Shown: piece by piece, positions 1-9,085 of the stretch
Layout: every line of letters begins with the position of its first letter
Position numbering within the stretch: position 1 is the stretch's first letter
Assembly: GCA_937891465.1 (NCBI GenBank)
Contig: CALAHF010000212.1
Span: 1-48,292, forward strand
DNA length: 48,292 nt
DNA from: an uncultured Verrucomicrobiales bacterium
GTDB lineage: Bacteria > Verrucomicrobiota > Verrucomicrobiia > Verrucomicrobiales > DEV007
Direction: 5' to 3'
The notes under the pieces: generated by a model
What the model saw: the letters and a program-made list of their open reading frames with translations, nothing else
The model's database searches: none
Told to the model about the DNA's origin: nothing
Made by a program: the position numbers and the translations under genes

Positions 1-560
1 TTGTATAATTCGCGTCTTCCCGTCGTTTCAGCAAGAGCCAGGAGTCGGATCTTAAATCCATTTTCCTCAGCAAAAACCTGGAAAAACAATTCCGGGCTAA
101 ATTGGTAAAAACCATGCCCATTGTAATTATTGGACGTGGTGTGCGATACAAAACACCCCCCCTCAGCCACCAGGTTCATGGCATTTGCGATCGCATTCGG
201 AAAATTGAAGACATGCTCGAGCGTACCGCCATCAAACACCACATCATATTGTGAATGCCAGGATTCAGGAATGGGCTTGTTGAGGTCGTGGGTCAAACTG
301 CAGCCCTCGTAGTCACTGAAATCGAGAGATTCAACCTGCTCGCAGCCGAGTTGGCGGAGAAACCGATCCGCAAAAATTCCGTCCTCACAATAGTCGGACG
401 AAGCTTCATTCTTCAACTGAGGAAATTTTGATGAAATTCTCTGCCAGTCCTCAGAGGTCAAAGAGAGATGTTGTCGGCCTAACATTAGGAAGCGACTGAT
501 CGGCAACTGCTGTTGAGACAATGTAAGAAGCGCTTCTGCGCCGATATGATCAATGGCCAT
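1..560 (-). CDS. SAM-dependent methyltransferase-like protein, C-terminus cut by window edge
   Basis: The gene reads leftwards from an ATG at 560 and is open to position 1, giving about 186 residues. The frame upstream of this ATG offers no better start. The segment FDGGTLEHVFNFPNA followed by a glycine-rich turn (LVAEGGCFVSHT) resembles the acidic-loop and post-motif part of class I methyltransferases found in glycan clusters. A clear GxGxG motif is not visible, so the fold assignment rests on the DGGTLEHV stretch. It lies divergently from the O-antigen-ligase-like gene at 750, which suggests a role in modifying sugars or lipids of the surface glycan. The substrate is unknown. Confidence 0.6.
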   Translation of the reverse strand, partial: MAIDHIGAEALLTLSQQQLPISRFLMLGRQHLSLTSEDWQRISSKFPQLKNEASSDYCEDGIFADRFLRQLGCEQVESLDFSDYEGCSLTHDLNKPIPESWHSQYDVVFDGGTLEHVFNFPNAIANAMNLVAEGGCFVSHTTSNNYNGHGFYQFSPELFFQVFAEENGFKIRLLALAETTGRRELY

Positions 561-749
561 AGTTTCGAGGCAGAAATTCACATTTTAGGACGCCAAACGC
601 AAAGATGCTAGTATGCACTTTCGTCAAGTTCAACTGGGTTTTCTCCATTCCGGTGAAGCGAGGGAGAAAAGTTCCTAGCCCCACCCCTCAATGAAGCTTG
701 CAGTAAGCGGAGAAGATCCTAATTTAGCGTTGCACGTTTCGTGCCAAGA

Positions 750-2153
750 ATGGAATTCTTCTTTGCCGTCCTTTTTCTCCTCATCTACTACATTCGCCCC
801 CAGGATTGGGTGCCGGGAATGGCAGGCTTTGAGCTGGTGCGCCCCGTCGTCGGCCTCTGGCTCATCACTCTCCTAATCGGCAAGTCGCGTCCCTCCCCGC
901 TCGCAGGCTTCGCGCGAACACCGCACGACTGGATCATGATGAGCTATCTTGGCTACATCGTGTTTTTCGGAGGGGGAACGATTATGGGCGTAATTCCCCT
1001 GTTAGCGTTCTACATCCTGACGGTACATTCCGTCAACTCCTGGCCCCGAATGTTGCGTTACCTGACCTTCTGGAATGGCGCTCTCGTCACAATCGCACTG
1101 ATCGGTGTTCTCAGCACCGTAGGATTTGATCTAACCGGAGCGCAGGAAAACTTCTATACTCAACTGGGGCGACTCGCCATCGGAACCTGGCTCCACGACA
1201 ACCCAAACGCACTCGCTCACAGTGTCGTCGTCGCCATTCCTGGTTGCTTTCTTCTCTATTTCTGGAAGGGATCGATGGCGAAACGTTTCGTTATTTTCCC
1301 TGCAATGGCGGCGATCGTGTTTTATTGCGCCTGGATGACCCAGTCCAAGGGCGGCTACCTCGTAGGCGCTCCCCTGGTAGTTCTGACGTTTGTCATTGGA
1401 AAACCCAAATGGTTACAGCTTACCGCAATTTCCGCAGCCCTGATCATCGGCGTCTCAGCACTGAGTTTTCTTCCCCGGATGAGCGACATGAACAATCTTC
1501 GGGCTGACGAAGGAGTTCAAGGACGACTTCTAGCGTGGGAAATGGCAAAAACGGCAGAAGAAAACCATCACACGGGAGTTGGGTGGAGACAATTTATCGC
1601 GATGATTCCCTGGCAGGAAGGAAACCGTTTCCTAATCGTTCCCAAGGGCACCCACTCCAGCTACGTTCAGGTCGGCGCTGATCTGGGACGCTATGGACTT
1701 TTCCTCTATTTGGCGGGAATTTGGTGCGCCCTGCATACCCTTCTCGCCTTCAAATCTTCCGACACAACGCAGGAACGCTGTCGACGGATCCTGCTGGTAT
1801 TTGTGATTGCCAATTTGATCTCTGGCTGGATGATCAACCGACAGTATCACACCGAGTATTTCTTATTGATCGCTGCCGCAGCCGCCATGCATCGCCTCGC
1901 AAAAGCAGAGGAACAAACCACAGAAGCCAGTGTTTCCGCTGAAGAAAATTCACCGAACGGGCGAGAGCTTCCCCCAAAGCAGGTAAAACGGGCTTGGGAA
2001 AACCGTAATACTCCTGCCTTCCAACCAAGAGCAGACCGCACCATCCCCGTGAAGCCCCTATGGAATCGGTTCGGATTGCTCGATCTAACAATCTGTGTCG
2101 GTCTGACCTGGCTGACTCTTTGGACTTGGGACTACGTCTTGAAGAACATTTGA
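750..2153 (+). CDS. O-antigen ligase / Wzy-like polytopic membrane protein
   Basis: This protein of about 467 residues is almost entirely hydrophobic, with roughly ten or more predicted membrane segments. It opens with MEFFFAVLFLLIYYIRPQDW, a beginning typical of the O-antigen-ligase-like proteins of exopolysaccharide clusters. A longer soluble loop with charged and aromatic residues (about 250-300, including HHTGVGWRQF) fits the large periplasmic loop of WaaL/Wzy enzymes, which join or polymerise lipid-linked glycans. The C-terminus has a charged cytoplasmic stretch before a last membrane helix. ATG at 750 is preferred over GTG at 741. The neighbours (chain-length kinase, GT2 enzymes) support a polymerisation or ligation role. 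Polymerase versus ligase cannot be settled from sequence. Confidence 0.72.
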   Translation: MEFFFAVLFLLIYYIRPQDWVPGMAGFELVRPVVGLWLITLLIGKSRPSPLAGFARTPHDWIMMSYLGYIVFFGGGTIMGVIPLLAFYILTVHSVNSWPRMLRYLTFWNGALVTIALIGVLSTVGFDLTGAQENFYTQLGRLAIGTWLHDNPNALAHSVVVAIPGCFLLYFWKGSMAKRFVIFPAMAAIVFYCAWMTQSKGGYLVGAPLVVLTFVIGKPKWLQLTAISAALIIGVSALSFLPRMSDMNNLRADEGVQGRLLAWEMAKTAEENHHTGVGWRQFIAMIPWQEGNRFLIVPKGTHSSYVQVGADLGRYGLFLYLAGIWCALHTLLAFKSSDTTQERCRRILLVFVIANLISGWMINRQYHTEYFLLIAAAAAMHRLAKAEEQTTEASVSAEENSPNGRELPPKQVKRAWENRNTPAFQPRADRTIPVKPLWNRFGLLDLTICVGLTWLTLWTWDYVLKNI

Positions 2154-2423
2154 CAATACAGTCGTGAAGCGATCACAACCCCCACTGAAAAGCTGTAGCG
2201 AACCTTTCGTCATTTAATAAAAAGGAGGCAACCTCACATCTTTCCATCACGAATCATTTGGAAAAACAAAGACTCGATTCGGCTTCGAAAGTTCCGGTCG
2301 ACAATCAGCAAGGGAGATTTTCAGAAGCCCTCTTAAATTCCTTTTTGTTTGCAGGATTATGAGCTTGAGGTAGCTTCCAAGAATAATTTTCCCGACTCAT
2401 TGCTGTCTCGCAAAAGAGCAGGA

Positions 2424-2461
2424 TCAACCTAAGTACCTTTTCTCAACCTAAGTACCTTTTC
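2424..2461. repeat. Exact 19-bp tandem duplication in a 318-bp gap
   Basis: Two abutting identical 19-bp units (beginning TCAACCTAAGTACC) fill 2424-2442 and 2443-2461, ending ten bases before the start of the small membrane protein gene. The rest of the gap 2154-2471 shows no gene that I can support. It contains an isolated purine-rich AAAAAGGAGG at about 2220 without a usable start codon behind it. The doublet could be a regulator site or simple slippage. Confidence 0.7.
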
Positions 2462-2471
2462 CATTGTATTC

Positions 2472-2756
2472 ATGCTGCAAGCCCTGATAAACTTCTTAAC
2501 ACTGCAAGTAACGTCTGAACATCCCATGGTTTACTGGGCTCTCGGGGCAGTGTGGTTAATCTTGCTCATTGCCGCCTTCGACAGTCTGCGCAGAATCAAG
2601 GTCCGTTCAGGAGCAAAATTCGCTTGGGCTGTACTCATTCTGCTTATCCCAATCATTGGACTCGGACTGTACTCGCTGCGTTGCTTCATTAAGAGCGACT
2701 GGACTTTCATTCGGCCTTACTTCACTTCGGTCAAAATGGCAAAGAAAATTCGCTAA
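2472..2756 (+). CDS. Small PLDc_N-like membrane protein
   Basis: This 94-residue protein has two hydrophobic helices (about 20-38 and 50-67). The second, with WAVLILLIPIIGLGLYSL, matches the W-x(n)-P-xx-G-xxxY pattern of the phospholipase D nuclease N-terminal (PLDc_N) membrane module, which occurs alone in many small proteins. No HKD catalytic motif is present, so it is not itself a phospholipase. It ends 47 bp before the chain-length regulator and may be co-transcribed with it. Its function is unknown. Confidence 0.6.
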   Translation: MLQALINFLTLQVTSEHPMVYWALGAVWLILLIAAFDSLRRIKVRSGAKFAWAVLILLIPIIGLGLYSLRCFIKSDWTFIRPYFTSVKMAKKIR

Positions 2757-2803
2757 CCAGCCCTCGACTTGTTGATCGTTCGATTTTTCTGCTTCTGAAT
2801 CTT

Positions 2804-5056
2804 ATGGAACCAGCCAATAACTCCAGTGCAAAATTCGATCCAGTTCGGATACTCACGCAGGCTTTCTCCTACGTAAAGCATCTCCGCCTGATGCTGATTG
2901 TTTTCGCCTTTGCCCTCCTTGCCGGCGTCACCTATTTCCAATGCGCGACTCCACTCTATCAGGCCACTTCGCTCGTCTTCTTCCAATCGTTTGGGACTCC
3001 ACTCCGGGACAGAGAAGTCCCTGAGACCTCAGCCTATTCGTCACGCACATCACGGAACTTATCTGACCGGATCCGCTCCCAGCAGGTTTTGCTTGCAACG
3101 GGCCGGCGTCTCGGACTGATTAGCGATACAGGGACCTATGAAGAGTTTCTCGAGCATGTTCCGGCAGTGAGGGTAGGGATCATCGATCCTCGTCATGTCG
3201 AAGTAACGGTACTCGCCTATGATCCCGAAGTGGTCAGGAACTTCTGCGCGGCACTTGTCGAGGAATTTGAGAGTACCCAGGAGTCTTCCTGGACGGAGTT
3301 TCGCGACGACGCAATGGATCGCTATGCATTGCAGTTGACTGAACTGGAGGAAAAAGTTGCTGAGAATGTCGGCTTCCTCACAGATATGGAGCGCGAACAG
3401 AAATTCACCGAGGTCACTATCGAACAGCAAAACCTGCTCCAGATCCCGAAGGAACTTGTCGAGACTCGGGAACGACTGACGCGCATGGATGCAATTCGGA
3501 AATCCTTGGAGCGTTACGAATCCGAAGGAGTGAGCGCCAATAATCTTACGATTCTCTCGCTCCTTTCAAGTTTTGAGAAAGAAACAGAAGTCGAAGTCGG
3601 GAATCTTGTTCGTCGCTCTTTCGCTCCCAGCAGGACGGGGGCCACAACAGCAAAGTCCGATCCTCGAGTAGTGACGCCGGCGGAGGTGGACGGGATCGAT
3701 CCGTGGAGAGATCTGGAAAAACAAAAGCGGATACTTGAGACCGAGATCCTTGACGCCTCAAAAGTCTTCCTTCCTGAACACCAGAAGATGAAGGCGCTCA
3801 CCGAAAGACTGGAGATCCTCAAACGAGGCCTGAACACCGAGATGCTCGTCCTACGCGAGAAATTTGATCTCGAGTATCAACGGCTTACCGATAAACTGGC
3901 TCAGTTGGAATTGCGCATCCCCGAATACCAGAAGGTCACCGAAGAGTTCGGTAGGTCCTCGATCGATTACAGCACCATCGAACAGGCGCAGATGATGTGG
4001 GATAAAGCTCGGGAGCGACTGGCCGAAAAACTGGCCACGATCACCTTCACCGAAGATTTCGATTGGGTTCAACTTAGATTCAAAGGGCACACCAGCTTGC
4101 GTGACGAAATTCCCATTTCCCCGAACAAGAAAAAACTTGTCATGCTATCGCTTCTTCTTGGTTTAGCAGGGGCAATCGGACTCCCTACTCTTTTGAACCT
4201 GCTAAACACCTCGGCCACCTCGATGCCCCAACTAGAAGACTACATTGATCTCAAAGGGATTGGAATCGTCCCTCTGAGCGATCCCGAATTCCTTGAAGCG
4301 GTCCACCGCTCACCGGCCCAGGGTGCGACAGTCCCCAACTATCTGCTCGAATGTTTTCGAGTCATCCGCGCCAACATTGGACTTGACGCGGGCGTGGCCG
4401 AAAACCCCTCGCAGGTCATCCTGATAACAAGCGCCCGCCCCCAGGAAGGAAAAACCACTCAATCTGCGAATCTGGCCTGGGCGTATCACTCCATGGGCGA
4501 GCGGGTTCTCCTTGTAGACTGCGATCTGCGACGAGGCAGACAGCATGCTCTGCTCCAGTTAAATAATGAATTTGGAATGTCGAGAATGCTGATTGGGGAC
4601 ATCTCCCCGGACGAGGCTATCCTTTCGACAGAGCAGGAGAATTTTGACGTAATCCCCCGGGGACCGATTATCCCGGGTTCCACGGAACTCCTATGCCAGG
4701 ATGGGTTTTTCAAGTTCGTTGCCCACTGGCGGACCCAGTACGACCGGATCATTCTCGACTGTCCTCCCGTTTTGGGATTGAGCGAGTCCACCTCGCTACA
4801 GCGACTCGCTGACGGCATCGTTTTCGTGATTCGGTCCGAGAAAACATCAATGAAGGATGTTAGGGACGCGGTTTTGCTCCTACGAAAAACGGGAGCCCAT
4901 TTTTACGGATTTGTCCTCAACTACGTTGATCTTTCAAAAATTGGAAACTACTACCAATACTACTACTATTCAGCCCCCTATTATGACCAATTCGATGGCG
5001 ACAACGAAGAATTGACTCATGACAAGAAAGAATTACCTCCGGGAGGCCGTCATTGA
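2804..5056 (+). CDS. Wzz-type polysaccharide co-polymerase fused to BY-kinase (capsule/EPS chain-length tyrosine kinase)
   Basis: This 750-residue protein has the two-part architecture of Wzc-like regulators. The N-terminus has a membrane helix (about 27-47), a long periplasmic coiled-coil region (about 150-410) and a second helix (about 443-463). The C-terminus is a P-loop kinase with Walker A SARPQEGKTTQS (about 545), Walker A' VLLVDCDLRRG (about 570) and Walker B IILDCPPV (about 650). It ends in a tyrosine cluster, YYQYYYYSAPYY (about 717-728), the expected autophosphorylation tail. Such proteins set polymer length and drive export by cycles of tyrosine phosphorylation at the inner membrane. 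The O-antigen-ligase-like gene lies upstream and a GT2 gene 34 bp downstream. No dedicated tyrosine phosphatase is seen nearby. Confidence 0.9.
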   Translation: MEPANNSSAKFDPVRILTQAFSYVKHLRLMLIVFAFALLAGVTYFQCATPLYQATSLVFFQSFGTPLRDREVPETSAYSSRTSRNLSDRIRSQQVLLATGRRLGLISDTGTYEEFLEHVPAVRVGIIDPRHVEVTVLAYDPEVVRNFCAALVEEFESTQESSWTEFRDDAMDRYALQLTELEEKVAENVGFLTDMEREQKFTEVTIEQQNLLQIPKELVETRERLTRMDAIRKSLERYESEGVSANNLTILSLLSSFEKETEVEVGNLVRRSFAPSRTGATTAKSDPRVVTPAEVDGIDPWRDLEKQKRILETEILDASKVFLPEHQKMKALTERLEILKRGLNTEMLVLREKFDLEYQRLTDKLAQLELRIPEYQKVTEEFGRSSIDYSTIEQAQMMWDKARERLAEKLATITFTEDFDWVQLRFKGHTSLRDEIPISPNKKKLVMLSLLLGLAGAIGLPTLLNLLNTSATSMPQLEDYIDLKGIGIVPLSDPEFLEAVHRSPAQGATVPNYLLECFRVIRANIGLDAGVAENPSQVILITSARPQEGKTTQSANLAWAYHSMGERVLLVDCDLRRGRQHALLQLNNEFGMSRMLIGDISPDEAILSTEQENFDVIPRGPIIPGSTELLCQDGFFKFVAHWRTQYDRIILDCPPVLGLSESTSLQRLADGIVFVIRSEKTSMKDVRDAVLLLRKTGAHFYGFVLNYVDLSKIGNYYQYYYYSAPYYDQFDGDNEELTHDKKELPPGGRH

Positions 5057-5090
5057 TTTGCAATGGTTCTGAACAAAGTTCCCAATTCGA

Positions 5091-6254
5091 ATGATACTCC
5101 CGATGTTTTTTTGGCTCAGCCTTGCTGTAGTGATTTACACCTTTGTCGGCTATCCAATTTGTCTCCGGCTTCTGAATATTCTGCGGAAGCCGTCTTCCCA
5201 AGCTGAGATGACGAAGGAATCTTTGCCAAAACGATTGCCATCCCTCTCGGTCATACTGGTTGTTTGGAACGAGGAAAGTCAAATCGCTGCTCGAATTCGC
5301 AACCTGGAGGCTTGTGTATATGAAGGGGACCGGGAAATTATTATCGTTTGTGATGGTTGCAGTGATGCTACTTTGACGGAAATCAATTCCACTTTGACAA
5401 GCATCTCTTTGCAAGTCCTGGAAAAGTCAGAGAAGGAGGGAAAGGCAGCCGGAATCAATGCTGGCGTCAAAAAGGCATCGAACGAAATCCTGGTTTTCGC
5501 CGATGCGCGCCAGCGGTTTGAGACCAACGCGCTTAAACGTCTGGTCACCCCGCTGATCACAGACTTGGAAGTCGCGGGGGTGAGTGGAAGTCTCGAAATC
5601 GAAAAATCAGAAGCGGGTGCCGGTGCGGGACTGGATGCTTACTGGAGATTTGAAAAGTGGATTCGAAATGAAGAGTCGCGATGGGATTCAGTAATTGGAT
5701 GCACGGGTGCGATCTACGCCCTTCGACGTGCTTCGTTTGAGGAAATTCCTGACGATACTCTGATTGATGACGTTGTTATTCCAATGACGGCCCTGCTTCG
5801 AAATTCTACAATACAGTTTGAACCGACCGCGATTGCTTTTGACCCTCAGACCCTTGACCCTGACAATGAAAACAGGCGCAAATTACGAACATTGGCAGGC
5901 AACTATCAGATGTTATTTCGCTATCCGTCCTGGTTGAATCCGTTTCAAAATCGATGCGCATGGCAACTGATCTCCCACAAGTATCTTCGGTTGGCAGGCC
6001 CTTTTCTGCTCGGTCTTTGTCTCTTCTCATCAGCAATTCTTTCGTTACATTCTCCCCTCTATCGAACCTTGTTCGCGATGCAGATTCTGTGTTACGCCCT
6101 TGGTTTGACAGGAATTCTGATTCAGGGAGCGAAAGTGCGGATCCTGACGATTCCCGGGGGATTTCTCTTTCTCCAATGGCAAAGCCTGAGAGGCTTAATT
6201 TTTTATCTGGCAAACGTGCGAAAAGAGGTAAAGGGAGGATGGAACGTTCGATGA
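5091..6254 (+). CDS. Membrane-anchored family 2 glycosyltransferase
   Basis: This 387-residue protein has an N-terminal membrane helix, then a GT-A domain: LPSLSVILVVWNEE at about 49, EIIIVCDGCSDAT at about 84 and FADARQRFE at about 130 as the nucleotide-binding and acidic motif. Two or more helices follow at 300-370. The NRRKLRTLAGNYQML stretch resembles the Q/RxxRW-like acceptor motif of processive or cellulose-synthase-like GT2 enzymes. The likely role is transfer of sugar from an NDP-sugar to a lipid-linked or growing polymer at the inner membrane. ATG at 5091 or 5103 could both start it. Donor and acceptor are not predictable. Confidence 0.85.
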   Translation: MILPMFFWLSLAVVIYTFVGYPICLRLLNILRKPSSQAEMTKESLPKRLPSLSVILVVWNEESQIAARIRNLEACVYEGDREIIIVCDGCSDATLTEINSTLTSISLQVLEKSEKEGKAAGINAGVKKASNEILVFADARQRFETNALKRLVTPLITDLEVAGVSGSLEIEKSEAGAGAGLDAYWRFEKWIRNEESRWDSVIGCTGAIYALRRASFEEIPDDTLIDDVVIPMTALLRNSTIQFEPTAIAFDPQTLDPDNENRRKLRTLAGNYQMLFRYPSWLNPFQNRCAWQLISHKYLRLAGPFLLGLCLFSSAILSLHSPLYRTLFAMQILCYALGLTGILIQGAKVRILTIPGGFLFLQWQSLRGLIFYLANVRKEVKGGWNVR

Positions 6255-6273
6255 GTGACCAAGCAGTGTGAAT

Positions 6274-7338
6274 ATGATTCGAGCATTTGATAGGTGGCTT
6301 CTTCCGTATTTGAAGCGTCGAATAATTAAGACTGATGAGCCGATTCATCTTTTCCTTGCCGTTTGCGATCATTTTGAGCCTTTTCACGGGTCTGACAAGG
6401 CCGGTGCAAGGGAACGACTGACGGTTTGGGAACAGAAGTTTCCCAAGTTTGTCGATTCTTTTCTAGACTTGAATGGAGTTTCCCCTCGGCATACGTTCTT
6501 TTTCCCAGTTGAGCAGTACGACCCTCATATACTTGATCGTCTTGCCGGAATCTGTCAAAAAACCGGATCCGAAGTGGAGATACACCTGCACCACAAAAAT
6601 GACTCGCCTGCGGGAGTTCGCGCGGCTTTAGAAAAAGGCAAAGTTGATCTACTGCGTCATGGTTTGCTGTCGCGTGATGCTGAAGGATCGGTGCGGTATG
6701 GTTTTATTCACGGAAATTGGGCGCTCAACAATTCCCATCCGAAAGGAGAGGGGTGTGGCGTCGACCACGAGATTCCTATTTTACGCCAAACGGGATGTTA
6801 CGCAGATTTCACGATGCCCTCAGCCCCTTCATCAACTCAATCGCGGGTTATAAACCGAATCGGTTATGCGCAGGATTTGAAAGGGCGGCTTGCTTTGGAT
6901 AGGGCGGAAAATGCAGAGGTAAACGCTTCCATACGCCGACGGGAGAATACAGATGAGTTGTTGATGATCCCCGGTCCACTTGCTCTAAATTGGCGAAAAC
7001 GAAAATGGGGGGTTATTCCCAAGATCGAAAATGGGGACATTACGGGTGCAAATCCCCCTACCCTATCTCGTTTACATCTGGCAAAAAAATTAGGGATTTC
7101 TGTCACGGGAAAACCAGAGTGGGTCTTTGTGAAATGGCATACTCACGGTGGGATCGAACGAAATTTTGAAATGCTCCTGGGGGAACCGATGCATCGGTTC
7201 CATGAATCACTCGGTGGCTGTAAGGATCTGAATTTTCACTACGTGACAGCCCGTGAAATGGCGAATTTGGCACACGCCGCCGAAGATGGTTGCGAAGGAA
7301 ACCCTGATAATTTCCGCGATTACTGTTTTCGGCGATAG
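6274..7338 (+). CDS. Polysaccharide-deacetylase-like protein, unassigned
   Basis: The protein has about 354 residues from ATG 6274; GTG 6268 in frame would add two. I do not recognise a named family with certainty. Conserved-looking metal-ligand candidates appear in the order expected for a NodB-like barrel: AVCDHFEPFHG (about 29-39), EIHLHHKND (about 102-110), FIHGNWALNN (about 144-153), then CGVDHEIPILRQTG and YADFTMPSAP (about 161-186). Lack of a signal peptide points to a cytoplasmic or membrane-peripheral location. It follows the GT2 gene within 20 bp and so is probably in the same operon. It could modify the lipid-linked glycan by deacetylation. This remains inference. Confidence 0.55.
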   Translation: MIRAFDRWLLPYLKRRIIKTDEPIHLFLAVCDHFEPFHGSDKAGARERLTVWEQKFPKFVDSFLDLNGVSPRHTFFFPVEQYDPHILDRLAGICQKTGSEVEIHLHHKNDSPAGVRAALEKGKVDLLRHGLLSRDAEGSVRYGFIHGNWALNNSHPKGEGCGVDHEIPILRQTGCYADFTMPSAPSSTQSRVINRIGYAQDLKGRLALDRAENAEVNASIRRRENTDELLMIPGPLALNWRKRKWGVIPKIENGDITGANPPTLSRLHLAKKLGISVTGKPEWVFVKWHTHGGIERNFEMLLGEPMHRFHESLGGCKDLNFHYVTAREMANLAHAAEDGCEGNPDNFRDYCFRR

Positions 7339-7347
7339 GGGCTGCTT

Positions 7348-8130
7348 TTAAATCCGTCCCTTGATTTTGTAAACACACAGGGCGGCCCATTCCCGAATAA
7401 TCTGGTTCCATGCAACAAAGGTACTCGTACTGGGGAGAAACGAATCGGTAAAAGTCGGAGAATGGCTGGGACTGCGATTCGTTTGGTGGTCGGTTGGAAA
7501 AAAATCGACTTCTAAGCCTGCTTTCTCGAAGCAAGCCTGCGCCCGGCGCACGTGAAATGCGGAAGTAACCACTAAAACTCTGGGTTGCGGTTTTGTTTCA
7601 TTTTTGGTGAAATAATCCCGGCATTCAATCGCATTTTCAAAGGTATTTAGACTGGTCGAGAGCGCTGTCAGGTCTTCGTCTTTCAAACCAAACCGTCGAG
7701 CTGTTTCTATGGCCAAATCGGCTTCACGAAGCGTGGGATCGACAGAAGATGGGGAGCCGCTTACGAAGATGAGGTGTTTGGCTTTTTTCAGGCGATGCAA
7801 TTCGATGGCGTTTGTGAAACGATTGGGGAATTGATTGAAATTATGTCTGTCGAGCGGCGCAGCCCACATTCGGGTAAACCCACCGAGGACGATTGCGTAA
7901 TCGTAGGCTTCTTCGATTTCCTGAAACGCAATGGGAGCGGGTTCCCACCAATTGCTCACCATTTTGAAAATGAACGGATTGGAAAAAACGAGCAACACTG
8001 TTAAGGCTGTGACCAAAAGCCCCTTTTTCCATTTAGGCGGCCGTAACAACGCCGCGCCCAGAAGGGAAAATATCACCCAGAGAAAGGGCTGCAGAAACAG
8101 CACGGATAAGATTAAAAAAAAAGCCGACAT
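7348..8130 (-). CDS. YdcF/ElyC/SanA (DUF218) family envelope protein
   Basis: This 260-residue protein has two N-terminal membrane helices (about 5-30 and 38-55) followed by the DUF218 domain: DYAIVLGGFTRM at about 76, LIFVSGSP at about 115, READLAIETARRFGL at about 128 and LVVTSAFHVRRAQACFEKAG at about 182. The LGG, SGxP, exxN and SxxHxxR elements are the family signature. Members act in envelope polysaccharide and peptidoglycan metabolism, although their reaction is still unclear. It converges on the deacetylase-like gene with only 9 bp between stops and diverges from the VanZ-like gene. Confidence 0.85.
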   Translation of the reverse strand: MSAFFLILSVLFLQPFLWVIFSLLGAALLRPPKWKKGLLVTALTVLLVFSNPFIFKMVSNWWEPAPIAFQEIEEAYDYAIVLGGFTRMWAAPLDRHNFNQFPNRFTNAIELHRLKKAKHLIFVSGSPSSVDPTLREADLAIETARRFGLKDEDLTALSTSLNTFENAIECRDYFTKNETKPQPRVLVVTSAFHVRRAQACFEKAGLEVDFFPTDHQTNRSPSHSPTFTDSFLPSTSTFVAWNQIIREWAALCVYKIKGRI

Positions 8131-8171
8131 GAATTCTTCTCGAGAGCATACTGTGATTTTTGATTCACCCT

Positions 8172-9062
8172 ATGCAAGGTAAAACCTTACATCAGCCTTT
8201 CAAACGACTCTTGTTTGCACTGTGTCTGGGCATCATTCTGTTTTTTCTTTTTTCCCGAGGTCTCCCCTCCTCGCTTGGAGTTTTGGGAAATGTATTTTCA
8301 AATGCGCTCCATTTTCCGGTATTCTTTCTGATCACATTGGGAATCGCGAGAGTTTTACCTCTAGGAATGTCCCCAGGGCAAAGACTCCTCACCGCTGTAT
8401 TGTCCGCAATTGGACTCGGGATCTCCAGTGAACTCATTCATTCAGTGACCATCGGACGTTCGGCTTCACTTGGTGATTTTTTGCTTGATCTGTTAGGCGT
8501 CGGATTTGCGGCAATTATTCTCAAATGGGGCTCACAATGGAAGCGGGGAGGATGGGCCGTTTTCTGTTTTTCGGCAGTGATTTGCTTCAATTTGGTATTA
8601 CTCCCTTTCTGGCTTCAACTTCGGGCTGAAATAATCTACCAATCTCGAATTCCAGACTTGGGATGCTTTTCAGAATCTTTTTGTTTGAGAATCTGGCAGC
8701 GACAGGGAAATGCACAAGTAGAACAGACCGACAACTCGCTCTCCGTAACGATTGGACCGGGTAAGTTCGGAGGAGTTTCCTGCTTGGCAAAACAAAATTG
8801 GGCACGCGAGGCCGCAGATTTGCTTTGCCTCGAATTCACCAACAAAGGAGAGAATTTTTTCCTCGGAATCAGAATTGATGACGATAATGGAGCGCGATTC
8901 TACGATGAGGCAGAGATAATAACCGGAAAAACCGAAATTCAAATATCACTTCGCGAGATCGACAACAAAGTTGACTTGGCACATATTTCCCGAATTGCCC
9001 TTTTCACAGAGGACGAGCATGAAACACGACGATATATTATTAATTCTGCTTTTCTGGAATAG
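8172..9062 (+). CDS. VanZ-like membrane protein with C-terminal beta-rich domain
   Basis: The protein has about 296 residues from ATG 8172; the TTG at 8160 is an alternative. The first 145 residues hold four to five helices with the VanZ signature: FSNALHFPVFFLITLG near 40-55 and SSELIHSVTIGRSASLGDFLLDLLG at about 90-115. A further helix (about 135-150) leads into about 150 residues of beta-rich sequence (for example LCLEFTNKGENFFLGIRIDD) that resembles a galactose-binding or discoidin-like sandwich and would face the periplasm. VanZ-like proteins occur often in exopolysaccharide clusters, but their biochemical role is not settled. It ends 23 bp before the dehydrogenase gene. Confidence 0.75.
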   Translation: MQGKTLHQPFKRLLFALCLGIILFFLFSRGLPSSLGVLGNVFSNALHFPVFFLITLGIARVLPLGMSPGQRLLTAVLSAIGLGISSELIHSVTIGRSASLGDFLLDLLGVGFAAIILKWGSQWKRGGWAVFCFSAVICFNLVLLPFWLQLRAEIIYQSRIPDLGCFSESFCLRIWQRQGNAQVEQTDNSLSVTIGPGKFGGVSCLAKQNWAREAADLLCLEFTNKGENFFLGIRIDDDNGARFYDEAEIITGKTEIQISLREIDNKVDLAHISRIALFTEDEHETRRYIINSAFLE

Positions 9063-9085
9063 CGTTTGCGGCTAGGAATAACCGC

